This document shows positions 53,951 through 63,564 of a stretch of 64,000 nt of DNA, in pieces (position 1 is the first letter of the stretch; the number at the start of each line of letters is the position of its first letter). The position numbers and the translations under genes were made by a program. The notes under the pieces were generated by a model. The model ran no database searches, was not told where the DNA came from, and worked only from the letters and a program-made list of their open reading frames with translations. This stretch comes from Pseudomonadota bacterium (lineage in GTDB: Bacteria > Pseudomonadota > Alphaproteobacteria > Rhizobiales > Xanthobacteraceae), in assembly GCA_023386885.1 (NCBI GenBank), contig JAEWIX010000023.1, forward strand, positions 1-64,000, read 5' to 3'.

Positions 53951-56026
53951 ATGACCATACTCATCATCGATGGCAAAGAGATCGATGTGCCGGCCGAATA
54001 CACGCTGTTGCAGGCGTGCGAGGCGGCGGGCGCCGAGATTCCGCGCTTCTGCTATCACGAGCGGCTGTCGATCGCCGGCAACTGCCGGATGTGCCTCGTC
54101 GAAGTGAAGGGCGGCCCGAAGCCGGTCGCAAGCTGCGCCTGGGGCGTGCGCGATTGTCGCCCCGGCCCCAAGGGCGAGCCGCCGGAAATCTCCACCCGTT
54201 CACCGATGGTGAAGAAGGCGCGCGAAGGCGTGATGGAGTTCCTGCTCATCAACCATCCGCTGGATTGCCCGATCTGCGATCAGGGCGGCGAGTGCGATCT
54301 GCAGGATCAGGCGATGGGCTACGGCGTCGACACCAGCCGCTTCGCCGAGAACAAGCGCGCCGTCGAGGACAAGTATCTCGGTGCGCTGGTCAAGACCTCG
54401 ATGACCCGCTGCATTCAGTGCACCCGCTGCGTGCGTTTCGCTGCCGAAGTCGCCGGTGCGCCGGAGATGGGCGCCATCGGCCGCGGCGAGGACATGGAGA
54501 TCACGACCTATCTCGAGACCGCGCTGACCTCGGAATTGCAGGGCAATCTTGTCGACATCTGCCCGGTCGGCGCGCTGACCTCGAAGCCGTATGCCTTCGC
54601 GGCGCGACCGTGGGAGCTTGGCAAGACGCAGTCGATCGACGTGATGGATGGCCTCGGCTCGGCGATCCGGGTCGATACCCGTGGCCGCGAGGTGATGCGC
54701 ATCCTGCCGCGCGTCAACGAGGCGATCAACGAAGAGTGGATTTCCGACAAGACGCGCCACATCGTCGACGGCCTGCGCACGCAGCGGCTGGATCGACCGT
54801 ATCTGCGCGAGAACGGCAAGCTGCGCCCGGCCTCGTGGCCTGAAGCGTTCGCGGCGATCGCGACGAAGGTGCGTGCTACCGGCGGTAAACGTATCGGCGC
54901 CATCGCCGGCGACCTCGCGACCGTCGAGGAGATGTTCGCGCTCAAGCAGCTTCTCGCCAGCCTCGGCTCCGCCAACGTCGCGGTGCAGGGCGGCCACGCC
55001 TTCGACGCCAGGACCGGTCGCGCGTCGTATATCTTCAACCCAACCATCGCCGGCATCGAGCAGGCCGATGCGCTGTTGATCGTCGGCTCCAATCCGCGCC
55101 ACGAAGGTGCGCTGCTCAATGCACGCATCCGCAAGCGCTGGCGGACCGGCAAGCTCAAGATCGGGCTGATCGGCGCGCAAGCGGACCTGACCTATCCCGT
55201 CGATTATCTCGGCGCCGGCACAGAGACGCTGAGCGACCTCGCCAGCGGCAAGCACTCTTTTGCTGACGTTCTCAAAAAGGCCGAGAGGCCGCTCGTGCTG
55301 GTCGGCGTCAGTGCCACCTCGCGTGCGGACGGTGCGGCAATCCTGGCGCAGGCTGCGAAGCTCGCGGTCGAGTTCGGCGCGGTGAAGGACGGCTGGAACG
55401 GGTTTGGCGTGCTGCATGGCACGGCGTCCGGCGTCGGCGCGCTCGATGTCGGCTTCGTGCCAGGCGAGGGCGGATTGACGGCCGCGCAGATGAGCGCGGC
55501 GGGCGGCGTCGATGTGTTGTTCTCTTTGGGCGCGGACGAGGTGAACGTCGCGGACGGCGCGTTCGTCGTCTACATCGGCACCCATGGCGACCGTGGCGCG
55601 CATCGCGCCGACGTCATCCTGCCGGGCGCGGCCTACACCGAGAAGTCGGGCCTCTACGTCAACACCGAGGGCCGCGCGCAGATGACCAACCGCGCCGGCT
55701 TCCCGCCGGGCGAGGCCCGCGAGGAATGGGCGATCCTGCGCGCACTGTCGGACACGCTGGGCCACAGGCTGCCGTTCGATACGCTGGCGGCGTTGCGCCA
55801 GCTGGTATTCAAGGCGGCGCCGCACCTGATGCGGCTCGACCAGATCGAGACTGCCGATGCGGCGGCGGTGCGCACGCTGGCCGGACGCGGCGGCAAGGCC
55901 GATGCGGCGCCGTTCAAGGCTGCGTATGCGAGTTATTACCTGACCAATCCGATCGCGCGGGCCTCCGCCGTGATGGCGGAATGTTCGCGTCTCGCCTCCG
56001 GGCAGATGTTGACGGCGGCGGAGTGA
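53951..56026 (+). CDS. nuoG: NADH-quinone oxidoreductase subunit G
   Basis: A 691-residue subunit. The N-terminal [2Fe-2S] ligands (RFCYHERLSIAGNCRMCLVEV, ASCAWG), a His-ligated cluster region (NHPLDCPICDQGGECDLQD) and CIQCTRCVRF carry clusters N1b, N5 and N4; the rest is a degenerate molybdopterin-oxidoreductase fold, usual length for this group. A 983-codon open frame on the opposite strand is a shadow. Confidence 0.95.
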   Translation: MTILIIDGKEIDVPAEYTLLQACEAAGAEIPRFCYHERLSIAGNCRMCLVEVKGGPKPVASCAWGVRDCRPGPKGEPPEISTRSPMVKKAREGVMEFLLINHPLDCPICDQGGECDLQDQAMGYGVDTSRFAENKRAVEDKYLGALVKTSMTRCIQCTRCVRFAAEVAGAPEMGAIGRGEDMEITTYLETALTSELQGNLVDICPVGALTSKPYAFAARPWELGKTQSIDVMDGLGSAIRVDTRGREVMRILPRVNEAINEEWISDKTRHIVDGLRTQRLDRPYLRENGKLRPASWPEAFAAIATKVRATGGKRIGAIAGDLATVEEMFALKQLLASLGSANVAVQGGHAFDARTGRASYIFNPTIAGIEQADALLIVGSNPRHEGALLNARIRKRWRTGKLKIGLIGAQADLTYPVDYLGAGTETLSDLASGKHSFADVLKKAERPLVLVGVSATSRADGAAILAQAAKLAVEFGAVKDGWNGFGVLHGTASGVGALDVGFVPGEGGLTAAQMSAAGGVDVLFSLGADEVNVADGAFVVYIGTHGDRGAHRADVILPGAAYTEKSGLYVNTEGRAQMTNRAGFPPGEAREEWAILRALSDTLGHRLPFDTLAALRQLVFKAAPHLMRLDQIETADAAAVRTLAGRGGKADAAPFKAAYASYYLTNPIARASAVMAECSRLASGQMLTAAE

Positions 56027-56035
56027 GGCGAAGCG

Positions 56036-57061
56036 ATGGCTGAAATCTGGACCGCATATCTGTGGCCGCTGATCATCATGGTCGCGCAGAGCGTCATGCT
56101 GCTGGTGATCCTGCTGGTTGCGATCGCCTTTATCCTGCTCGCGGATCGCAAGATCTGGGCGGCGGTGCAGATCCGGCGTGGCCCCAACGTGGTCGGGCCG
56201 TTCGGCTTGCTGCAATCCTTCGCCGACCTTCTGAAGTTCGTGCTCAAGGAGCCGGTGATTCCGGCCGGCGCCAACAAGGTGATCTTTCTGCTGGCGCCGC
56301 TGGTGACTTGCGTGCTGGCGCTGGCGGGCTGGGCGGTGATCCCGGTCAACCTGAACTGGGTGATCTCCGACATCAATGTCGGCATCCTTTATCTGTTCGC
56401 GATCTCGTCGCTGTCGGTCTACGGCACCATCATGGCGGGCTGGGCGTCGAACTCGAAGTATCCGTTCATGGCGGCGCTGCGCGCGGCGGCGCAGATGGTG
56501 TCCTACGAAGTCTCCATCGGCTTCGTGCTGATCACCGTTTTGCTGTGCGTCGGCTCGCTGAACCTGTCGGCCATCGTCGCGGCGCAGGATACCAAGTGGG
56601 GCCTGCTCGGCTGGTACTGGCTGCCGCTGCTGCCGATGTTCGTGATCTTCTATGTTTCGGCGCTGGCGGAAACCAACCGTCCGCCGTTCGATCTCGTCGA
56701 AGCGGAATCCGAACTGGTCGCCGGCTTCATGGTGGAATACGGCTCGACGCCGTATCTCTTGTTCATGCTCGGCGAGTATGTCGCGATCTGCACCATGTGC
56801 GCACTCGGGACCATCCTGTTCCTCGGTGGCTGGCTGTCGCCGATCCCGTTCGCGCCGTTCCCCTGGGTGCCCGGCATCATCTGGTTCGCGCTGAAGGCGC
56901 TGTTTATCTTCTTCCTGTTCGCAATGGCCAAGGCCATCGTGCCGCGCTACCGCTACGACCAACTGATGCGGCTGGGCTGGAAAGTCTTCCTGCCGCTGTC
57001 GCTCGCCATGGTCGTGATTGTCGCGGCGGTCCTGCAATTCGGCGGGCTGGCTCCGCAATGA
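56036..57061 (+). CDS. nuoH: NADH-quinone oxidoreductase subunit H
   Basis: A 341-residue membrane subunit with eight helices. RRGPNVVGPFGLLQSFADLLK and AETNRPPFDLVEAESELVAGF are diagnostic; it forms the floor of the quinone cavity and the first proton path. Starts 9 bp after nuoG. Confidence 0.95.
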   Translation: MAEIWTAYLWPLIIMVAQSVMLLVILLVAIAFILLADRKIWAAVQIRRGPNVVGPFGLLQSFADLLKFVLKEPVIPAGANKVIFLLAPLVTCVLALAGWAVIPVNLNWVISDINVGILYLFAISSLSVYGTIMAGWASNSKYPFMAALRAAAQMVSYEVSIGFVLITVLLCVGSLNLSAIVAAQDTKWGLLGWYWLPLLPMFVIFYVSALAETNRPPFDLVEAESELVAGFMVEYGSTPYLLFMLGEYVAICTMCALGTILFLGGWLSPIPFAPFPWVPGIIWFALKALFIFFLFAMAKAIVPRYRYDQLMRLGWKVFLPLSLAMVVIVAAVLQFGGLAPQ

Positions 57062-57068
57062 GGCTGTC

Positions 57069-57557
57069 ATGAGCGTTACAACCGCTGCAAAGTCGCTGCT
57101 GCTGACGGAATTCCTCGAGGCGTTCGTCGTCACGATGAAGTATTTCTTCAAGCCGAAGCCGACCCTGAATTATCCCTTTGAGAAGGGGCCGATCTCGCCG
57201 CGCTTCCGTGGTGAGCACGCGCTGCGCCGTTATCCCAACGGCGAGGAACGCTGCATCGCCTGCAAGCTCTGCGAGGCGATCTGTCCGGCGCAGGCCATCA
57301 CCATCGAGGCTGGCCCGCGCCGCAACGACGGCACCCGCCGCACGGTGCGCTACGACATCGACATGGTGAAGTGCATCTATTGCGGGTTGTGTCAGGAAGC
57401 CTGCCCGGTCGACGCCATCGTCGAGGGCCCGAACTTCGAATTCGCCGCCGAGACCCGCGAGGAGCTTTATTATGACAAGGCCAAGCTGCTCGCCAACGGC
57501 GACCGCTGGGAACGCGAGATCGCGAAGAACATCGCGCTCGACGCGCCGTACCGGTGA
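57069..57557 (+). CDS. nuoI: NADH-quinone oxidoreductase subunit I
   Basis: A 162-residue ferredoxin-like subunit with two [4Fe-4S] motifs, CIACKLCEAICP and CIYCGLCQEACP, binding clusters N6a and N6b. N-terminal amphipathic stretch anchors it to the membrane arm. ATG 57069 chosen; the open frame begins earlier inside nuoH. Confidence 0.95.
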   Translation: MSVTTAAKSLLLTEFLEAFVVTMKYFFKPKPTLNYPFEKGPISPRFRGEHALRRYPNGEERCIACKLCEAICPAQAITIEAGPRRNDGTRRTVRYDIDMVKCIYCGLCQEACPVDAIVEGPNFEFAAETREELYYDKAKLLANGDRWEREIAKNIALDAPYR

Positions 57558-57566
57558 GGTGAGGGC

Positions 57567-58205
57567 ATGATCTTTCCCGCGCTGTTCTTTTATCTGTTCT
57601 CCGCCGTGCTGGTCGGCTCGGCGGTGATGGTGATTGCCTCGCGCAATCCCGTGCACTCGGTGCTGTTTCTGATCCTTGCTTTCGTCAATGCGTCAGGACT
57701 GTTCATCCTGCTCGGCGCCGAATTCCTCGCGATGATCCTTGTCGTGGTCTATGTCGGCGCGGTGGCGGTGCTGTTCCTGTTCGTCATCATGATGCTCGAC
57801 GTCGATTTTGCCGCGCTGCGCGAAGGCTTTCTGGAATATCTGCCCGTCGGCCTGCTGGTCGGCGCGATCTTCCTCGCCGAACTGCTGCTGGTTGCCGGCG
57901 GCTGGGTGATCAACCCGACGGTGTCGAAGACCATCACCGCGCCGATCCCGGGCAACGTCAGCAACACCGAGGCGATCGGGCTGGTGCTGTACACGACGTA
58001 TATTCATTACTTCCAGGTCGCGTCTCTGGTGCTGCTGGTGGCGATGATCGGCGCCATCGTGCTGACCTTGCGTCACAAGGCCAACGTCAAGCGGCAGAAC
58101 ATCAGCGTGCAGAACGCCCGCACCAAGGCGGCGGCGATGGCCGTGCGTCAGGTGGCGTCGGGGCAGGGCCTTCGCGAGTCCGATGCGGCGGAGTGGGTGA
58201 AATGA
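57567..58205 (+). CDS. nuoJ: NADH-quinone oxidoreductase subunit J
   Basis: A 212-residue membrane subunit with five helices (SRNPVHSVLFLILAFVNASG, AEFLAMILVVVYVGAVAVLFL) and a charged C-terminal tail. Part of the antiporter-like membrane arm. Overlaps nuoK by 4 bases. Confidence 0.94.
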   Translation: MIFPALFFYLFSAVLVGSAVMVIASRNPVHSVLFLILAFVNASGLFILLGAEFLAMILVVVYVGAVAVLFLFVIMMLDVDFAALREGFLEYLPVGLLVGAIFLAELLLVAGGWVINPTVSKTITAPIPGNVSNTEAIGLVLYTTYIHYFQVASLVLLVAMIGAIVLTLRHKANVKRQNISVQNARTKAAAMAVRQVASGQGLRESDAAEWVK

Positions 58206-58510
58206 CAATCGGTCTCGGCCATTACCTCGCGGTCGGCGCGATCCTGTTCACGCTCGGCATCCTCGGCATTTTCCTCAACCGCAAGAACATCATCGTCATT
58301 CTGATGTCGGTGGAACTGATCCTGCTGGCGGTGAACATCAACCTGGTGTCGTTCTCGGCGTTCCTCAACGACATCGTCGGTCAGGTGTTCGCGCTCTTGG
58401 TGCTGACGGTCGCCGCCGCGGAAGCCGCGATCGGCCTTGCGATCCTCGTTGTTTACTTCCGCAACCGCGGCTCCATCGCGGTCGAAGACATCAATATGAT
58501 GAAGGGCTGA
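58202..58510 (+). CDS. nuoK: NADH-quinone oxidoreductase subunit K
   Basis: A 102-residue, three-helix subunit; the buried acidic residues of proton transfer are in ILMSVELILLAVN and TVAAAEAAIGLAI. ATG 58202 overlaps nuoJ; GTG 58193 is an alternative. Confidence 0.95.
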   Translation: MTIGLGHYLAVGAILFTLGILGIFLNRKNIIVILMSVELILLAVNINLVSFSAFLNDIVGQVFALLVLTVAAAEAAIGLAILVVYFRNRGSIAVEDINMMKG

Positions 58511-58517
58511 GGCAGAT

Positions 58518-60590
58518 ATGGTCCAGGCGATTGTCTTTCTGCCGCTGCTCGGCGCCATTCTCGCGGGCCTGATCGCGCTCGCGGGCGCCCACGCGCGCAA
58601 CCCGAGCGGCGACACCGTCGAGCATGCGCATGGTCATGATGGCCACGGCGATCATGCCCACGCCTCGCACGCGCATGACGATCACGGTCACGGCCATGAC
58701 GACCACCACGCGCCGGCCGAGCCGGCGGCGGCGGGCACCGGAGCCGCCGAGTTCATCACCACGGCGCTGCTGTTCGTCTCCGCCGCACTGTCGTGGATCA
58801 CTTTCGTCAATGTCGGCTTCTTCAAGCAGGACGTGCTGATTCACGTACTGCCGTGGATCAATTCCGGCGACCTGCAGATCGCCTGGTCGCTGCGCGTCGA
58901 TACGCTGACGGCGGTGATGCTGGTGGTGGTCACCACGGTGTCGTCGCTGGTGCACCTCTATTCGGTTGGCTACATGGACGAGGATCCGCATCGTCCACGC
59001 TTCTTCGCCTATCTGTCGCTGTGCACCTTCGCCATGCTGATGCTGGTGACCTCCGATAACCTGGTGCAACTGTTCTTCGGTTGGGAAGGCGTCGGCCTCG
59101 CGAGCTACCTGCTGATCGGCTTCTGGTATCAGAAGCCGTCGGCCAACGCGGCCGCGATCAAGGCGTTCGTGGTCAACCGCGTCGGCGACTTCGGCTTCTC
59201 GCTCGGCATCTTCGCGGTGTTCATGCTGATCGGCTCGACCGATTTCGACACCATCTTTGCCGCGGCACCCGGCCTCACCGGCAAAACCATCGACTTCCTC
59301 GGCTGGAACGTCGATGCGCTGACCATCACCTGCCTGCTCCTGTTCATGGGCGCGATGGGCAAGTCGGCGCAGTTCCTGCTGCACACCTGGTTGCCGGACG
59401 CCATGGAAGGCCCGACCCCGGTGTCGGCGCTGATCCACGCCGCGACCATGGTGACCGCCGGCGTGTTCATGGTGGCCCGGCTGTCGCCGCTGTTCGAACT
59501 GGCGCCGAACGCGCAGGCGTTCGTGATGCTGATCGGTGGCACCACCGCGTTCTTCGCCGCCACCATCGGTCTCGTCCAGAACGACATCAAGCGCATCGTC
59601 GCCTACTCGACCTGTTCGCAGCTCGGCTACATGTTCGTGGCGATGGGCGCGGGCGCCTATTCGGTGGGCATGTTCCACCTGTTCACTCACGCCTTCTTCA
59701 AGGCGCTGCTGTTCTTAGGCTCCGGCTCGGTGATCTACGCGATGCACCACGAGCAGGACATCCGCAACATGGGCGGCCTGTGGCGCAAGATTCCCTACAC
59801 CTACGCCACCATGGTGATCGGCACATTGGCGCTGACCGGCTTCCCGCTGACCGCCGGCTACTTCTCCAAGGACGCCATCATCGAGTCGGCGTTCGTGTCG
59901 CAGAACCCGTTCGCGTTCTACGGCTTCCTGATGACGGTGGTGGCGGCGTGCCTGACCTCGTTCTATTCGTGGCGTCTGATCTTCAAGACCTTCCACGGCA
60001 AGCCGCACGATCAGAAGCATTACGAGGCCGCGCATGAAGCTCCGCTATGGATGCTGGTGCCGCTCGGCGTGCTGAGCGCCGGTTCGCTGCTCGCCGGTCT
60101 GCCGTTCAAGGAACTGTTCGCCGGCCACGGCGTCGACGAATTCTTCCGCGCCTCGCTGAAGATGCATCCGCATATCATCGAAGAGATGCATCACATTCCG
60201 GCTGCCATCGCCTATCTGCCGACGGTGATGATGGTGGTCGGCCTGTTCGTCGCGTGGATGTTCTACATCCGCCGGCCATATCTGCCGGTCGAACTCGCCA
60301 ACCAGCACGGCGCGCTGTACCGCTTCCTGCTCAACAAGTGGTACTTAGACGAACTCTACGACATCATCTTCCTGCGTCCGGCGAAGTGGCTCGGTACCGT
60401 GCTCTGGAAGAAGGGCGACGGCTTCGTCATCGACGGCTTCGGCCCCAACGGGGTCGCGGCGCGCGTGCTCGACGTCACCCGCGGGGTCGTGCGCATTCAA
60501 ACCGGTTATCTTTATCACTATGCCTTCGTGATGCTGATCGGCGCCGCCGGTCTGATCACCTGGTTCATGTTCGGGCTTGGGGGCCAATAA
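58518..60590 (+). CDS. nuoL: NADH-quinone oxidoreductase subunit L
   Basis: A 690-residue antiporter-like subunit, the most distal proton pump of complex I, with a C-terminal lateral helix. Family blocks include LFFGWEGVGLASYLLIGFWY and HAATMVTAGVFMVARLSPLF. Unusual: after the first helix a hydrophilic insertion at residues 34-64 holds 13 His in 29 residues (from H36), facing the periplasm or loop side. Its stop is followed directly by nuoM. Confidence 0.94.
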   Translation: MVQAIVFLPLLGAILAGLIALAGAHARNPSGDTVEHAHGHDGHGDHAHASHAHDDHGHGHDDHHAPAEPAAAGTGAAEFITTALLFVSAALSWITFVNVGFFKQDVLIHVLPWINSGDLQIAWSLRVDTLTAVMLVVVTTVSSLVHLYSVGYMDEDPHRPRFFAYLSLCTFAMLMLVTSDNLVQLFFGWEGVGLASYLLIGFWYQKPSANAAAIKAFVVNRVGDFGFSLGIFAVFMLIGSTDFDTIFAAAPGLTGKTIDFLGWNVDALTITCLLLFMGAMGKSAQFLLHTWLPDAMEGPTPVSALIHAATMVTAGVFMVARLSPLFELAPNAQAFVMLIGGTTAFFAATIGLVQNDIKRIVAYSTCSQLGYMFVAMGAGAYSVGMFHLFTHAFFKALLFLGSGSVIYAMHHEQDIRNMGGLWRKIPYTYATMVIGTLALTGFPLTAGYFSKDAIIESAFVSQNPFAFYGFLMTVVAACLTSFYSWRLIFKTFHGKPHDQKHYEAAHEAPLWMLVPLGVLSAGSLLAGLPFKELFAGHGVDEFFRASLKMHPHIIEEMHHIPAAIAYLPTVMMVVGLFVAWMFYIRRPYLPVELANQHGALYRFLLNKWYLDELYDIIFLRPAKWLGTVLWKKGDGFVIDGFGPNGVAARVLDVTRGVVRIQTGYLYHYAFVMLIGAAGLITWFMFGLGGQ

Positions 60591-62102
60591 ATGATGACGT
60601 GGCCCATTCTTTCGGTCGTCACCTTCCTGCCGGCGGTCGGCGCGCTGCTGATCTGGCTGATGGCGCGCGGTGGCGACGAGGCGGCTGCCCGCAACGCGCG
60701 CTGGATTGCGCTGTGGACGACGCTGATCAACTTCGCGATCTCGCTGATCCTGGTGGCGCGGTTCGATCCGACGCAGGCCGGTTTTCAATTCGTCGAGGAG
60801 GGCCGCTGGCTGACCTCGACCATCGCCTACAAGATGGGCGTCGACGGCATCTCGCTGCCGTTCGTGATCCTAACCACCGCACTGCTGCCGCTGTGCATCA
60901 TCGCGAGCTGGAAGTCGGTCACCAACCGCGTGCCGGCCTACATGATGGCGTTCCTGATCCTGGAAGCGCTGATGGTCGGCACCTTCTCGGCGCTCGACCT
61001 GCTGCTGTTCTACGTCTTCTTCGAAGGCGGCCTGATCCCGATGTTCCTGATCATCGGCGTCTGGGGCGGCCCGCGCCGGGTCTATGCGACGTTCAAGTTC
61101 TTCCTCTACACGCTGCTCGGCTCGGTCTTGATGCTGCTGGCGATCATGGCGCTGTACTGGAACGCCGGCACCACCGACATTCCGACGCTGATGACCACCG
61201 CCGTGCCGCGCAACCTGCAGACATGGGCGTGGCTGGCGTTCTTCGCTTCGTTCGCGGTGAAGATGCCGATGTGGCCGGTGCACACCTGGCTGCCGGATGC
61301 GCACGTCGAGGCGCCGACGGCGGGCTCAGTGATCCTCGCCGCGATCCTGCTGAAGATGGGCGGCTACGGCTTCCTGCGCTTCTCGTTGCCGATGTTCCCG
61401 CTTGCGTCGCACGATTTCGCGCCGCTGATATTCACGCTCTCCGCCATCGCCATCGTCTACACCTCGCTGGTGGCGCTGATGCAGGAGGATATGAAGAAGC
61501 TGATCGCCTATTCGTCGGTCGCGCACATGGGCTTCGTCACCATGGGCATCTTCGCCGGCACCATGCAGGGCGTCGCCGGCGGCGTGTTCCAGATGGTGTC
61601 GCACGGCCTCGTCTCCGGCGCGCTGTTCCTCTGCGTCGGCGTGGTCTACGACCGGATGCACACCCGCGAGATCGCGGCCTATGGCGGCGTGGTCAACCGG
61701 ATGCCGCTCTATGCCTTCGTGTTCCTGACGTTCACCATGGCCAACGTCGGCCTGCCGGGCACCTCGGGCTTCGTCGGCGAATTCCTGACGCTGATCGGCA
61801 CCTTCAAGGTCTCGATCCCGACCGCGTTCTTCGCCACGCTGGGCGTCATCCTGTCGGCAGCCTATGCGCTGTGGCTCTACCGCAAGATCGTGTTCGGCGC
61901 GCTGGTGAAGCCATCGCTTGCCAGCATCAAGGACCTGACGTTCCGCGAGGTGCTGACGCTTGGGCCGCTCTTGATCCTCACCATCCTGTTCGGTTTCTAT
62001 CCGAAGCCGCTGCTCGATTTCTCGGCGGCGTCGGTGCAGCAACTCGTCACCAATTACAGCCACGCGATTACTGCCGTGAAGGCAGCCGCGCTGATGCAAT
62101 GA
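60591..62102 (+). CDS. nuoM: NADH-quinone oxidoreductase subunit M
   Basis: A 503-residue antiporter-like proton-pumping subunit with about 14 helices; FFEGGLIPMFLIIGVWG and VHTWLPDAHVEAPTAGSVILA are diagnostic. Begins at the base after the nuoL stop. Confidence 0.95.
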   Translation: MMTWPILSVVTFLPAVGALLIWLMARGGDEAAARNARWIALWTTLINFAISLILVARFDPTQAGFQFVEEGRWLTSTIAYKMGVDGISLPFVILTTALLPLCIIASWKSVTNRVPAYMMAFLILEALMVGTFSALDLLLFYVFFEGGLIPMFLIIGVWGGPRRVYATFKFFLYTLLGSVLMLLAIMALYWNAGTTDIPTLMTTAVPRNLQTWAWLAFFASFAVKMPMWPVHTWLPDAHVEAPTAGSVILAAILLKMGGYGFLRFSLPMFPLASHDFAPLIFTLSAIAIVYTSLVALMQEDMKKLIAYSSVAHMGFVTMGIFAGTMQGVAGGVFQMVSHGLVSGALFLCVGVVYDRMHTREIAAYGGVVNRMPLYAFVFLTFTMANVGLPGTSGFVGEFLTLIGTFKVSIPTAFFATLGVILSAAYALWLYRKIVFGALVKPSLASIKDLTFREVLTLGPLLILTILFGFYPKPLLDFSAASVQQLVTNYSHAITAVKAAALMQ

Positions 62103-62127
62103 ATACGGCAGGTCAGGACCTTATCCC

Positions 62128-63564
62128 ATGAACTTCACTCCCGCCGGATATTCGCTGCTTCCCGTGCTGCCGGAGATCGTGTTGGCCATCGGTGCGATGG
62201 TGCTGCTGATGGTCGGTGCGTTTCGCGGCCAGCGTTCGACACCGCTGGTGGTGACGCTGGCGATCGCGCTGCTGATCCTCACCGGCGCGCTGCAATGCTG
62301 GCTGCCGGCCGGTAAGCTCGAGACGTTCGGCGGCAGCTTCGTCGTCGACGGTTACGCGCGTTTCCTGAAGGTTCTGGTGCTGCTCGGCTCGGCCGCGACG
62401 TTGCTGATTTCCTACGGCTTCCTGTCGGAGCGGCCGCGCCGGATTTTCGAATACGCGATCCTGATCCTGATCTCGACCATCGGCATGATGCTGCTGGTGT
62501 CGGCCGGCGATCTGATCATGCTCTATCTCGGCCTCGAACTGATGAGCCTGTCGCTCTATGTCGTCGCAGCAAGCAACCGCGATGACCTCAAGTCCACCGA
62601 GGCCGGCCTGAAGTATTTTGTGCTGGGCGCGCTGGCGTCGGGCATGATGCTGTACGGCATGTCGCTGATCTACGGTTTCACCGGTACGGTGAGCTTCGCC
62701 GGCATCGCGGCCGCGGCGAAATCCGGCAGCGTCGGTGTGGCGTTCGGCCTTGTCTTCCTGCTGGCTGGCCTGTGCTTCAAGGTGTCGGCGGTGCCGTTCC
62801 ACATGTGGACGCCCGACGTCTACGAGGGCGCGCCGACCCCGATCACGGCTTTCTTCTCCTCGTCGCCGAAGGTCGCAGCGTTTGCAGTGTTCGTGCGCGT
62901 GGTGCTCACCGCGTTTCCGAACGTCGCCCATGAGTGGCAGCAGATCGTGGTGTTCGTCGCGATCGCCTCGATGGCGCTCGGTTCGTTCGGCGCCATCGGC
63001 CAGCGCAACATCAAGCGCATGATGGCCTATTCGTCGATCGGCCATATGGGCTTCGCGCTGGTCGGGCTTGCCGCGGGCACGCCCGAAGGCGTGCAAGGCG
63101 TCATCCTCTATCTCGTGATCTACACCGTGATGACCTTCGGCGTGTTCACGTTGATCCTGGCGATGCAGCGGGGCGGCCGCGCGATGGAAGAGATCAACGA
63201 TTTCGCCGGGCTCTCGCGCACCAATCCGGTGCTGGCGTTCCTGTGCGCGATGCTGCTGTTCTCGCTGGCGGGCATTCCGCCGCTGGCCGGCTTCTTCGCC
63301 AAGTTCTACGTCTTCACCGCGGCGATCAAGGCCGGCATGATCACGCTGTCGGTGATCGGCGTGCTGTGCAGCGTCGTCGGCGCGTTCTACTATCTCAACG
63401 TCATCAAGGTGATGTACTTCGACGAGCAGGCCGGTGCGACCGATTCCGTTCGCGTCGAACTGGGAACGGTGGTCGTCGTCTCGGCGCTGTTCAACATGCT
63501 GTTCTTCGTCTATCCCGGCCCGCTGGTCGGCGCGGCGACGGCTGCCGCGAAGTCGCTGTTCTGA
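62128..63564 (+). CDS. nuoN: NADH-quinone oxidoreductase subunit N
   Basis: A 478-residue antiporter-like subunit (YLGLELMSLSLYVVAA, FHMWTPDVYEGAPTPITAFF, AYSSIGHMGFALVGLA). Last Nuo subunit; TGATG joins it to birA. Confidence 0.95.
   Translation: MNFTPAGYSLLPVLPEIVLAIGAMVLLMVGAFRGQRSTPLVVTLAIALLILTGALQCWLPAGKLETFGGSFVVDGYARFLKVLVLLGSAATLLISYGFLSERPRRIFEYAILILISTIGMMLLVSAGDLIMLYLGLELMSLSLYVVAASNRDDLKSTEAGLKYFVLGALASGMMLYGMSLIYGFTGTVSFAGIAAAAKSGSVGVAFGLVFLLAGLCFKVSAVPFHMWTPDVYEGAPTPITAFFSSSPKVAAFAVFVRVVLTAFPNVAHEWQQIVVFVAIASMALGSFGAIGQRNIKRMMAYSSIGHMGFALVGLAAGTPEGVQGVILYLVIYTVMTFGVFTLILAMQRGGRAMEEINDFAGLSRTNPVLAFLCAMLLFSLAGIPPLAGFFAKFYVFTAAIKAGMITLSVIGVLCSVVGAFYYLNVIKVMYFDEQAGATDSVRVELGTVVVVSALFNMLFFVYPGPLVGAATAAAKSLF

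Noticed and set aside
54200..57151. 983-codon open frame on the minus strand across nuoG and nuoH
   Set aside because: Antisense shadow of two unmistakable complex I genes; composition is Arg/Gln/His-rich with no recognisable family.
60047..62131. 694-codon plus-strand frame across the ends of nuoL and nuoM
   Set aside because: Out-of-frame shadow of both nuo genes; Arg-rich and without family features.
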